The notes beneath the pieces are model-generated. The model saw only the letters and a program-made list of their open reading frames with translations. It was not told where the DNA came from and did no database searches. From the NCBI GenBank assembly GCA_038093975.1, contig JBBPTG010000002.1:434001-498000 (forward strand): DNA of 64,000 nt, written 5' to 3'. Within the stretch, counting starts at the first letter, position 1, and the number at the start of each line of letters is the position of its first letter. This document shows positions 12,080-23,045 of this stretch, in pieces. The stretch is from Chalciporus piperatus. Taxonomy: Eukaryota; Basidiomycota; Agaricomycetes; Boletales; Boletaceae. The position numbers and the translations under genes were made by a program.

Positions 12080-13171
12080 CTATCTGGTTGACTGGGGTGC
12101 AGAAGCAGATTGGTTTGAGGCAATCCATTCGCGTATGAAGGTGCTGCTCATCTTGGTTTGCTTCAAGATCTCGACGTCTTCGTGATCTAGATTCGAGGAG
12201 TCTGCTGAGATAACGTCTATGACGAATGTTTGCAGCGGAAGGAAGCCCTTGCGAGCACGCTCGTTATCGACTAGAGAATATGGGGTTAAGAAGTGGCGAG
12301 AGGAAAGATGAATCGAGACGAACTTGTGGTTGCACCAGACAAAGTCTCCTTGCTGACGACCAAACCTTGTACATCTGGGTCGAAACCCGTTGGGCCGCAT
12401 ACATCTTCCAGGTCGGCGAGGTCATACTGAAGATCTGGGCGGAACAAATTCAGAAATGCGCGTGTTTTTTGTGATCTGGTTTCGAAAGATTCGAGAAGAT
12501 GCTGGTTCGACTTTTTCTTGAGGAGTGCATCGACTAAAATATGTTTGAGAGCGAAGAGGTGAGGAAAAGGATGGGAGTACCAGTTATTCCGACTATGAGC
12601 TTGCGACTCGCGATCCAAGCACCCATGCTGAGGAGGATCTTGTGTCCAGCATGAAGATGATCAAAGGTACCACCGAGGGCGACGACGGGATATACAGGAG
12701 GATGAGTGGGAGGGGGAAAGGAAGAGTGTGAGGGTTGAGCGGGTTGAGCGGATAGGATGGTTTGAGGGAGTGAACGCAATGAGTCGGGGAGGGCTAGGTC
12801 GATGTCTAAAACGGGTAAGATGAGAAGAGCGGTAGATCAGAATACGTACCGGTGTGTACACGGAAACACATATCAATGTTGGTGGGGAGAGAAACAGAGA
12901 ACAGCGAGCTGTTTAGGAGGACGGATACGTCCAAGAGGATGTTGTTGTGCTCATGAGCGACTTTGGTTGCCTGGACATATATGTGGGTGAGGATGTATTG
13001 AACGCGAGTCCAGGACTGAGTGCGTTGTGCGTCGAGTGCGAAATGGTTTGAGACGATGACGATGGTGAGCGAGTCTGAGGTGTCTTTGGATGCAGTCTTG
13101 ATTGGAGTGTCGAGATGGACGGGCACGTCGAGCGAATCGACCGCTGCGATGAGGAGACTCCGTCTGATCAT
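12080..13171 (-). CDS. Pantetheine-phosphate adenylyltransferase, eukaryotic CoaD-like (Cab4 type)
   Basis: Four exons encode a protein starting MIRRSLLIAAVDSLDVPVHL. The nucleotidyltransferase domain has ALGGTFDHLHAGHKILLSM with the HxGH nucleotide-binding motif, then LLKKKSNQHLLESFETRS, VCGPTGFDPDVQGLVVSKET, and the C-terminal KMSSTFIREW, which corresponds to the second ATP-binding motif. Family knowledge places it in coenzyme A synthesis, joining AMP to 4'-phosphopantetheine. Introns lie after FRVHT, inside LIVGIT/VDALL, and between KETLS and DNERARK. The 107 bp to the divergent palmitoyltransferase ATG at 13279 must hold both promoters. The open frame continues upstream of the chosen ATG, but that part is low in conserved character. 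Confidence 0.87.
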
Positions 13172-13250
13172 CGTTGGAAGGCGGCGGAGACCCGTGGGAA
13201 CAAATTCCGCCTGGACGACCTTGCGAGTGCAGCACCGAGGATGGTCAATG

Positions 13251-13277
13251 ACCTCGTCGACCTCGTCGACCTCGTCC
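13251..13277. repeat. Three tandem 9-bp units just before a start codon
   Basis: Three head-to-tail copies of ACCTCGTCG (the last differs at the final base) end one base before the ATG of the palmitoyltransferase gene at 13279. The unit contains GTCGAC at the joins. Confidence 0.85.
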
Positions 13278-13278
13278 A

Positions 13279-15366
13279 ATGTCGACCCTCTCCTTCTCTC
13301 GTCGTGGACAACTCCCCCTTCCAATCTCACCACCTCCTCATTCGCCGAGGCCATCCAGTCTTGACATTCCATCTCCGAATCGCGTATCCAGAGACCATCC
13401 ACTCTCCTCCCCTCCCACAATCACCTCTTTCCAGATCCCTCCCATTCCACAGTCTTCTGTTCCAACTCACTCAGCAACCCATGCCGGTGGTATACTTCCA
13501 TCAGCTTCTTTCTTCCGTCCATCGAGACCCACACAGTCTCGTCCATCTTCTCCCCTCTCCCTCTCCCTCGCTTCCCACTCTCATTCTCCCCCGCCACCCC
13601 CAGAAAACGTCACATTCTCTCGAATAAAACACATTCCATCTCGCGACTCTGACCTCCCTCGTGTTTCCGATGCTCCCTCTACTCGTCGTCTAACCCCGCA
13701 AATCAAACACAGTCGTGAGCCTTTACTTCCGCTCTCCATAAAACCATCCATCTCGCATTTCCCCCCTCATTCACATCCGCAACGTTCACCCTCAAACAGT
13801 CCGAGTAAGCTGTGGTCCGGTGTAGGACGCGTATTTCGTGCCCTCAGTCTAGACTCGGGACATAGCCACATCCCCCTCTCATCTTCCGCTCATCTTCCCC
13901 GTCCACATTCCGAACATTCCACTCATGATGAACCCCTGTCTTCTCCTCCTCTCCCCAGGGAATCCTTGGTTCATCCCCTCGTTCAGATACCCTCAAGCAG
14001 ACCGCCATCTGCTTCTCCATCCCCAAACAATATTTTTATCCCTGAACCTGCGAAAACCGTCCCTCCCCTCTCAGCTATGCCCAAAGCACCCGCGGTCCGC
14101 GTATATCAAGTATATCCCTCTCGGAATCGTTTCTTTTGTGGAGGTAGTCTCTTGACCGGTGGTGACTCCCCTTGGGCATTCATCGCTTCTCTCGCAGTCG
14201 TAGTCGCAATCTCGGGTGCCTGGTTTTCCACTACTTGTGTCTGGTGGTGGCTGAATGAATCCCCTGCTGTCGCTGCCGTCGGGGCTTACATGTGCCTCCT
14301 CACCGTCTCGTGCATGCTTGCCACCGTAGGTATCCTGTCTTTTCACTTGGCTCTTTCCCCTCATGATTTCTTGCAGGCTTTTCGTGACCCTGGGATTTTG
14401 CCTCGTGATTTGGATCACGATCCACCACTTCCAGCCATCTCTCCCTCTGACGGTGGTGTGAGAGTCCCGCTTCCACGGGACCTCAAGGTTCGGGCTGAGA
14501 CGTGAGTTCCTGTCTCGAGTTCTATTTCCAATATCTCAATCTCCTCAAGCGTGCGGGTCAAGTACTGTCCGACATGCAAGACGTACCGCCCACCACGGTC
14601 CAGTCATTGTAAAATGGTGGGTTATTCTATTCCACCGTTCTAATAGACACCACTTATTTCAATTAGTGTGATAACTGTGTCGAGGGTTGCGACCACCATT
14701 GCCAATGGGTTAACAATTGCGTTGGGCGGCGCAATTACACGTTCTTTTTCTGTTTCTTGTTCTCTGCGGTGAGTGATGTCAGACTGTTTCTCGCGATATG
14801 TTAAATTTCTCCCAGGTTCTGACGCTTTGCCTCGTGATTTGTACCTCCGCTCTCCATCTTTACCTTCTTACTCGAAAGGATCGCATTAATTTTTCCGAGG
14901 CTCTGAGCCGTGGGGTTGGCAGTGTGGTTGCATTCTCGCTGTCGATCCTTGTGGTGTGGCCGGTGACGGCCCTCCTCGCATACCATATGAGAGTGAGAAC
15001 TGCTTCTGTTCTGCGTTTGGATGAGCGGCTGATAAATGCGATGCAGCTTCTGCTTCTGAATGTCACTACCATTGAACAGGTGCGGGCATCGACTGCCGTG
15101 GACTGAATTCATCACTGATTGGCTTGTGCTTACAGATCAGGAACCAAGCACATAAAACATTGGTTCCTGGCGCTGCTCCCCCCAATCCGTTTTCGTATGG
15201 ATCCTGGCGGTCTAATTTAGCGGAAGTGCTGTGTCGACCTGCTGGATTTTCATGGTTGGACGCACACGCGTTTGTGACTGAAGATAAGCGACGAGTGAAT
15301 CCTGGGCTTGATGGAGATGGATGGGAGGACAGTGATCCCGAGGGAGAGAGACCGGTTGAGGGGTAG
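13279..15366 (+). CDS. ERF2: DHHC palmitoyltransferase (Erf2-like)
   Basis: A long serine/proline-rich cytosolic N-terminus (about 270 residues) precedes the catalytic region. Two hydrophobic segments ([19 protein letters not shown] and [20 protein letters not shown]) come before the cysteine-rich domain. That domain reads [40 protein letters not shown] and [10 protein letters not shown], with the catalytic DHHC motif. Two more hydrophobic segments follow ([36 protein letters not shown]), giving the usual four-pass topology. Family role: S-acylation of proteins such as Ras at the ER or Golgi. Introns split the cysteine-rich domain and precede [18 protein letters not shown]. The tail ends [12 protein letters not shown]. 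Confidence 0.9.
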
Positions 15367-15730
15367 CTCTAACATACAAGTTGGCATAATGATCTTGTTC
15401 TACACAGCCTCGATAATGGACAGACGACCCCTGGGCCGCGGAAATGAATGATTTAATCTCCTCTTTAAAATACTGATTCCGAAGGCACGGCATTTCTCTG
15501 GGTTTGCCCACCACCCAGTGAGTGGACCGTTGTGGACGTTCCAAGGTGCGAGATGGAGATTGTCCTCATCGCCGTTGAGGATGCTGAGATGTTTGTCTGT
15601 TATTTAGCTGCGCATTGTACGATCCGTTTTACGAGCGGTTGAACGATTCGTTGAACGATTGAGTTTTCAAACCTCGGCAAATTCGGAGTGCTTGTCTGCT
15701 TATAATCGGCTCGAACTTGGCGCCTTGACT
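15367..15730. other. Intergenic, promoter side of the Zn2Cys6 gene
   Basis: This 364-bp gap lies between two plus-strand genes. No coding signal was seen. It includes a short repeated GAACGATT-type stretch near 15640-15660. Confidence 0.45.
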
Positions 15731-18700
15731 ATGGAATTACCCGCCCGGGACCCAAAGTCCAGCGACCCTCAGCCAGCGCCGCAACAGCCGATATCTCCCT
15801 CCTCCTCCAAACCATCCAGGAAACCTCGGCAGAAGAAAATCCTTGATTCACCAACTCCCGCCCGAGGCCCCTCTACGTCTCGCCGCCCTGGCCGTCGGCT
15901 CAGCGTAGGCGACTCGATCCAATCTCCCGGTGCTGGTCCGTCAACGCCATCCCCTCGTATCAATCATACATTCACTGACTTCCATGTTCCACATCCAGCT
16001 CCCCGACAGACAGCGGATCAATCCCACCAACAACAGCAAGACCATTCCCGCTTTGCTGCCGCACGTGGCCCCACTCTCCAACCATATCCTGGCGTACACT
16101 ACATGATGAATCACAACTACCCTGCAAATCCTCCGTTCACTCAGCATCATTCATCTACGGCCTACACTGCTACACCTACCATGAATGGTGCCAGCGGTAC
16201 ACCTATCGCTGGGCATCCCGCTCCTGCTCAGTACTATCCCATGCACCCTACCCCGTATCCTCCAGCTCCACATGGATACGCCCCATATCCGCAGTATCCG
16301 CAACAGATGATGATGTATGGTCCACCGCGTCCGAACGCGTCCATTCCTGAGCAGCAACAGCCTCCACCACAACCACAACAGCAGCAGCAGCAACAACAAC
16401 AGCAACAACAACCGCAGCAACAACCACAACCAATTGTAAACACATCCTCACCTACACAGATCTCGGCGACAGTATTGACAGGCAAGAGGAAACGGAGGAA
16501 TGACACAACGCGGGGAAAAGACAGGGAATCTGACCAAGAGGGTCCTTCCAGCGACATGGCTCCAAAGCAAGCCACACCAGCAGCTACTTCAGCTACTTCA
16601 GCCGACACTAAGAAACGCACCAAAACTCAACGCGCATGCGACAGCTGTCGCAGCCGAAAGATCAGGTGGGTGCTTTTCACGTCTCCAGCTCTTTGCTGTC
16701 TCCTGACACACGGCCATTCAGGTGCGATGTTCTGGCGGACTCAGAGCCACCACTTTGTCAGCATTGCAAACAGTATGGCTTTGAGTGCACATTTTTCCTT
16801 CCCATTACGGAAACGCGATTTAAGAAGAAGAAGCTCGAAGAAGAGACTGCCGTTGACAAGGACAAGGATATATCTGCTAGCCTTCGAGGGAATACGCTGT
16901 CTCCCCAGACGGATACTCAACCAGATCGTCGTGTTTTTGGTACGGTTTGTTCTCCAGACCAAACTGTCGCTTCGCTGATACGATGTGTCTGTACAGGGCC
17001 AACCACCGCTGTTCACTTGCTGCACTCACAAGCTACGATATCATCGCGCATATACGAAAGCTATGATCAACGCCACCATCACACCTGGGAGGTGTCCAAG
17101 AATGGGGACGGCGTGATATCAGTACAATACATGCCTCCAGACGAAATGCAAACGCCGCACCCCAAGCCAGTGGACTTGCGGTTGGAGCCAGAAGTCATTC
17201 AGAATCTTGTGAATGCCTATTTCAAAGAAATTGCCCCAGTACTCCCTGTCATCACGCAGGTGGAATTCCTTGCCAATTCTTCCCCTCCCCCGATTCTACT
17301 TTATTCCATGTGCCTTGTCGCCGCTGCCCGGAGAGAGGTTCCACAGTCCGTTTTCGACTCTATTCGATATGCAGTCAATAGCGTGATCAAGGCAGAAGAC
17401 GTATTATCGACGGCATCCATTACGAACGTCCAGGCGTTACTAATCCTGAGCATGGTCGGTGATTGTCATTCACAGTACGTTCCAAACGCGCTGTCAGCAC
17501 TGTGGGTTCGACTTGGTACTGCGATTCGCATGGTAAGCATCTGATCCAGTAACATAAAGCATCTTTTAACCGTCAATCTAGGCCCAAGACCTCGGTCTTC
17601 ATCGTGCAGAATCAGTCCACCAAAACATAGAGCTTCGACGACGGTTATGGGGTACTTGTGTCATCTGTGACAGATGGTATGGAGCCTGTCTCTCTGAATT
17701 CGATAAACTGACACCTCGCAAAGGTTAAGTTTGACGTATGGCCACCCATATATGATCGATGTGCAAGACTGTGACGCGCGCCTTCCATCCTCTGGAGATC
17801 CTAACGATCTCTATATGGACGAGCTTGTTCGGCTTAGCGTTATACTTGGCCGTGTTTTGAAGACGATATACAGGTACGATTCTATTGGTGGACGTGTTTC
17901 TTTCTGATCTTAACCTCTCTACAGCCCCTCTGGCCTAATGTTCACTACGGACGGAATGTTGTATAGTTTGTTGTCTGACCTGGAAACTTGGAAAGCCAAC
18001 CTCCCTGAAAATCTCAAGTATCGAGGACCCGATACTCCGCAGAATGCAGGTTGGCCACCAGATTCATACGTCCTATGGTTGCCGCTCACGAATGTTTTAT
18101 AAGGTCTCCTGCATCTATTGTATTCATGTGTTTGCATGATATTCTGGCGTGTCTTCATGCGGATCTCATATACTTGCCCCGCACATCTCAAATTCGGGTT
18201 GACGGTAGAGACTTGGAGTGTCCTCGTTCAACTCACGGGGGAATCGATCGAATGGCTCGATGCTCATGAGCGCATGTACGACGTATGGCTGCTAGTCGCT
18301 TACGCTGCGACGTCGTGTGCACTCGTGCAGGTAAGTTTGTTTTAGTATGCCGCATTACAAATATTGAGCTGCAGTCTAGTATCACACGTGGGCTCGACGG
18401 CAAGATGGTGATGCTGCTGCTAAGCTCCGAAAATTGCGGGACTGCGTTCGGAGGTGGGAAGGATCAATATCTCCCGATCACATGTCTTCCCGACGTAAGG
18501 TCAGTGCGTCTGATGGATTCATAACGGCGATGATCTCAAGCCCATTTAGACGGCAGAAATTATTGCGCTTCTGTATGAGGCCACTCAGGGGCCTCCTCTA
18601 CCGCTGGATCAACCTCCTTTACTCAACCCCACTGGAGGGGTTAAAGGCAAACGACCCTTGGGTGGGCTAGAATACAAGAAGGATCCCTCGCGCCCCGGTG

Positions 18701-19307
18701 GTGGGGTGTTTGTAGTGCATGGCGAAGCGCGTCAAGGAGATTACCAAGGAGTACCTCAAGGAACGATAATTACATCCTCCGACGAGGAGTCTGATGGTAA
18801 GTCGTCGCCATCAACAACATCACCGATCGACATCGAGACTTGTCTTACCTCACAGAGCGACCTGGTACGCTTAATCGCCACGGGTCGTCGTTAGCCAACG
18901 TCGCTCCACTAAGTTCTGGCCATATTGGGGGCAACAACAAGTCACCTGCATTCCCCAACATGAACCCAGCCCTGAACAATGTGACGAGCCACGCGCCAGG
19001 AAACGTGCAAGTGTTGAATGTGCTCGACGTCCCACAGGCATCGAATACGTTGGAGCAATTTGCGATGGCAGATGTCGGACTTTTAGAGGGCATCCCTGGT
19101 GGGATGTTTGATTGGGGTATATCCGCCTTTGTGCATTCCGGGAAATGAATTAAGCGACCACTTACAGGACAATGGGACTCATTCTTTGCTCGGTTCAATT
19201 CGTCGAACCTAGCTGACGACCCAAAAGCAATGGGCCAACATGATGTGTCCAATAGGACAGCAGCGGCAGTTACACGTTTGCAACAACCACACCAGGAGCG
19301 GTCGTGA
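15731..19307 (+). CDS. Zn2Cys6 transcription factor with fungal-specific regulatory domain
   Basis: The start MELPARDPKSS is the first ATG; the frame continues upstream without one. A disordered N-terminus with a polyglutamine run (codons near 16367-16432) leads to a binuclear zinc cluster. It spans an intron and reads RACDSCRSRKIRC, then DVLADSEPPLCQHCKQYGFE and C, with the six cysteines in CX2CX6C ... CX2CX6C order. The regulatory domain includes GPTTAVHLLHSQA, YDQRHHHTWEVSKNGDG, LLYSMCLVAAARREVP, RLGTAIRMAQDLGLHR and RRRLWGTCVICDRW. The model needs about ten introns and ends RLQQPHQERS. It is a nuclear regulator, but its targets cannot be read from sequence. Confidence 0.88.
16367..16432 (+). 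repeat. CAA/CAG polyglutamine tract
   Basis: A run of mixed CAA and CAG codons interrupted by a few prolines lies inside the N-terminal half of the Zn2Cys6 regulator. Its reverse strand gives spurious leucine-, cysteine- or valine-rich frames. Confidence 0.85.
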
Positions 19308-19895
19308 TGGCGCGTGTTGTACGGATTTTTTCTTCTTTACTCTCGCTTTGCTCTGACTTTCAAGGACTATTAATTCGCGTGGCAATGTGTGCATACATGT
19401 AACCTTATCATCGACTACTCTACCGTCACCGTCGACTGTAATGGTGTAACGATCCAAGTTTTATTCTCCCCATGAGCAGACGTGGATTATGTCGTCATGG
19501 AGTCTCATGGCGAAAGTTGGTGTGAACGTAAGAGATCGACCATATGACTATACGTCGACTGATCCGGGATTCATGATCAGAGGGCACCGAACTGAAAAAA
19601 CTCGAACGCTCCGCTCCTCTTCGCACAGTTGAACGTCTGTCTTTCAAGCTGATCATCGGGGGGCATTCAGGGCGGAATTCACATGGTCGTGGAATTCAGC
19701 TTTGGAACCGAGCAGCTGAGTTGAGCTCTAGCGATATAGACGCGGTATTTTTCTGGACCCGCCTCCCGCCGGATTGTTGGTTTCTCATGTCGTTCTAGTC
19801 CACATTTCTATCTCTTTTCCATCCTCGCTGGTCGTACATTCTACACCTCCCCGTCTCTAATTCTATACCCAACTCGTCCTTCACGCTCTTTTTCT
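19308..19895. other. Intergenic, promoter region of the LIM gene
   Basis: This 588-bp gap lies between plus-strand genes. The part just before 19896 is rich in pyrimidines (TTCTCATGTC, CTATCTCTTTTCCATCC), as is common upstream of fungal start sites. No gene was seen. Confidence 0.45.
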
Positions 19896-22736
19896 ATGGC
19901 TCAGACAGCAACCATCAGGTCACAGGAACAGCCTCCCCGAATATCTCAACTCCTACCAACGGTAAAATGTTCAAACTGTGGTCTACCCGTTCCGCTCGCC
20001 CAACTCGGCGACCATGTATGCCCTCCCCTCCCTCAACCCAGTCTGTTTTCTGTGCAAAAAACATCAATATCCTCCAAGACCGCAACATCCCTCTTACCAC
20101 AGAGATTTCATTCTCTCGTCTCCAGATCTGCCACTCCGCCTACGAAGCTTCCCACAGAGAAAATGGAGGACCATGAACGTGCTCTTCCACCTCCTCTAAC
20201 TCCTCTAACTCCTCTTACACCGTCACACCATGATCCGTTTCAACGTTTACCGCCAGATATACCGACTACCCTCGGATCGACCCTTCCCCCACAGGCTGCA
20301 CCACCGACGGCCCCCAATCAGCTGCCAATTGCACGGCCTACTATCTCTGCGCCAGAGCGAGTCTCAACTCCAGGTCGAAATGCCACACCGCCAGTTGTCA
20401 GGACCCCTTCCAACGCGACCCGCCCTGGACCAAGATCTCCAACACAAGCGAATAATTTCCCAAATCCTTTCAACGCCCCAAGCTTGCAGCCTCGTCCCTC
20501 CTTCGAGCGTGCCCGTACTCCTTCGGCGAATTCTGCTCCGCGTCCATCTCTTGACAAACGTCGACCATCTCTTGAGTCTCAGCATTCTTCGGTGGGACAA
20601 AATTCGGCTGCTCCCCCCGTTGCTAGACCACCCAGGAGAACGTCGACCATTCCTGCTCCTGGTCCTCCCAAGGGCACCGTACCGTTTCCATCGTCGGTGC
20701 CAGCTTTGCTGCCCTCCATATCAACACGACATCCACCACCACCATCAATCACCCCGCTCCCGTATTCCTCTGCGACGCAGAGTATCTCTGAGCACGGAAT
20801 CGACACCCAGTCTGGGGGTGAGGCAGGTATGGCGGGTGTCGGTCGGAGGGGCTTCGCGGCTGCTGCGAGAGCAGCTTTGTTTGCTGTGAACGTTGCAGCT
20901 CCTGGTGATGGTCGCCGGTTTAACGCGCCTCGATATCTTGATATCAATGCCACTCACCAACATGCCGTGCGAGGTATGTCATAAAACTCCAATTTCATCG
21001 ATATCGCTGATCGCTCTACGCAGCTGCCATGACCCCACCTCTTTCTCCGAATTCAGGTCGAACACCCTCTCCGGTGTCCCCGTACCTTGCTTCGCCGAGC
21101 ACTACCCCTACCAGCGGAAAATACCCTAGTATTCCAAGCCCCAGCGTTGCAAGTTTCAAGCAATCACAGGGCCTTTCCCCACATGAAAAAGCTTTCCCTC
21201 TGTCATCAACCCCTTCGGACGTTCGCATAGTGTCGACATCACGCACACCTTCTCCGATCCCTAATCCTTTCGAGCATCATCCTAGTGGTGAAATGGGTAC
21301 TCAGTCCCGGATACCGGGGGGTAACATCGACTTTGCATTCCTCAACGCTCTGAAGCCCGAACAGGATCCTGGCAACGAATCTGACGACGAGAGTGTGTAC
21401 ACAACGCATACAGAGCTAAGGAAGGAAGGCAAAGCTCCGATGTCGCCGTCTACAGATTCAGAATTAGGCTTAGCCTACGCTGATGACGATGACGATACTC
21501 CAGTAGTGATGCCTTTGGATGTTCGGAGATCCACTGCCAAAGATGGCACGAACAAGGTCAAATTCCCCACCTTGCCTTCTCCCGACCGAAACCGCTCTTC
21601 GGGACCCACTCGCGCTGCGTCGGACGCGTCTTCTCGCACTGCCACGACGTCTATCGCTGGTCCCAGTCGTTCAAGGAGTGCGTCTGCAGCGACACAGAGC
21701 ACCGCCCGCTCTGTCGGTGCTTTAGAGCGTGCTATGGAAACCTTGATAGAAGAAGGCGCTTCAGTTTCCGTCCTTGCTTCCGGATCGGTTCTGGCTTCCA
21801 TTGGGGGATCTTCTGGCAAAACGCATGGGAAGCCAGGTCGGTCGAACACCGTTCCGGGACCTGCTTCTCCCGAACAGAAGCCCCCCAAACTACCAACTCG
21901 CTCTCACACAAATCCATCACATCCCCACATACACTCTGAGCGCGTGGGTGTCACGGGAGAGGTTGCTCGGATCAGGAACAGGGGAGAGAGGCGAAAAAAG
22001 CGAATGTGTGCGGGATGTGAGATCAACATTGAGGATGGAAGGTGGATTCAAATGGATGGAGGGAGCTTTTTGTGCGAGCTCTGCTGGAAGAATATGTATC
22101 TGCCAAAGGTGTGTTTTGCTATATTATTTTTCAGTATAATTGGTTGACGGTTCCCTATTAGTGCCGACGCTGTAATCTTCCCATTGAAAAGCAGGCAGTT
22201 TCCTCGAGAGACGGTCAGCTGAAGGGGAAATATCACAGGGATTGTTTCAGCTGCCACACATGCCAAGTAAATATGTTTTCCGTTTCTTTTTGCGGGAAAT
22301 TTTTAACACTTTTTTCCAGAAACCGTTCCCCGATAAAGAATTTTATGTTTTTGACGGGAAACCTTTTTGCGCATATCACTACCACGAAGCGAACAATTCT
22401 CTATGCGCTGCACCTTCTTGTGGACAGCCCGTTGAGGGACCCTGCGCCGTGACGCACTCGGGAAGACGGTTCCACCCTGAGCACCTCCTGTGCGAATTCG
22501 AGGGCGGGTGCAAAGAGAAACTTGCGGAATACTGGGAAGTAGACGGCCAGATGCTTTGCGAGCGCCATGCCTACATCGCTGGTAACAGAGATAGCAGCTG
22601 GACGCGAGGGAATGACCTCGCTGACGATACACACCTGAGAAGGCCATCAGCCACCGATCCAGGGAGAGTCATGAAACGCATGACGCGATTCATTGACCTT
22701 GGCGCGGGAGAGGACGAGGACGTCGACATCAGGTAA
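19896..22736 (+). CDS. LIM-domain protein with N-terminal zinc motif
   Basis: The protein starts MAQTATIRSQEQPPRISQ and shows a small Cys/His motif, VKCSNCGLPVPLAQLGDHVC. A long Ser/Pro/Thr-rich low-complexity middle follows, including a short tandem PLTPLTPLTP. The C-terminus has consecutive LIM zinc fingers: RMCAGCEINIEDGRW with LCELCWKNMYLPKC, RRCNLPIEKQAV with YHRDCFSCHTCQKPF and FCAYHYHEANNSLC, and a last GQPVEGPCAVTHSGRRFHPE with LCERHAYIAG. LIM domains bind proteins, often at the cytoskeleton. In fungi such proteins act in polarity or Rho signalling, but no Rho-GAP domain is visible here. Introns lie at VRA/AMTPP, PK/CRRC and CQ/KPF. Confidence 0.85.
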
Positions 22737-23045
22737 TGTACCATATCAATGGAACAAGGACCCACCCACACTCTGCTGCATAATATCGTATTGTTCACCA
22801 TTTTCGCTTCACCTTTTCTCGCACATGTAATACTCGTCTCTATACTGTCGTTTTATTGGATTTGGATTGGATATACCACTTCTACTTCGTATACCACTTC
22901 ACTTCGGTTTGTCATCATTTTGTGGATTTCTGTGTTCGCGATCATGGATTATTTCTTCGGGTTTCGTCCCCCATTCGATCATAACGATACATCCTCCTTG
23001 CCAACTTGTTCGTACACCTAGCTCAATGAACTTTGATATTCAGCA
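22737..23045. other. Convergent 3' intergenic region
   Basis: This 309-bp AT-richer gap separates the LIM gene stop from the SAC phosphatase stop. Its open frame is hydrophobic but lacks any family feature, so it is read as untranslated. Confidence 0.45.

Noticed and set aside
16151..16451. Leucine-, cysteine- and valine-rich frames on the minus strand
   Set aside because: They are reverse-strand shadows of the polyglutamine-coding CAA/CAG run in the Zn2Cys6 gene.
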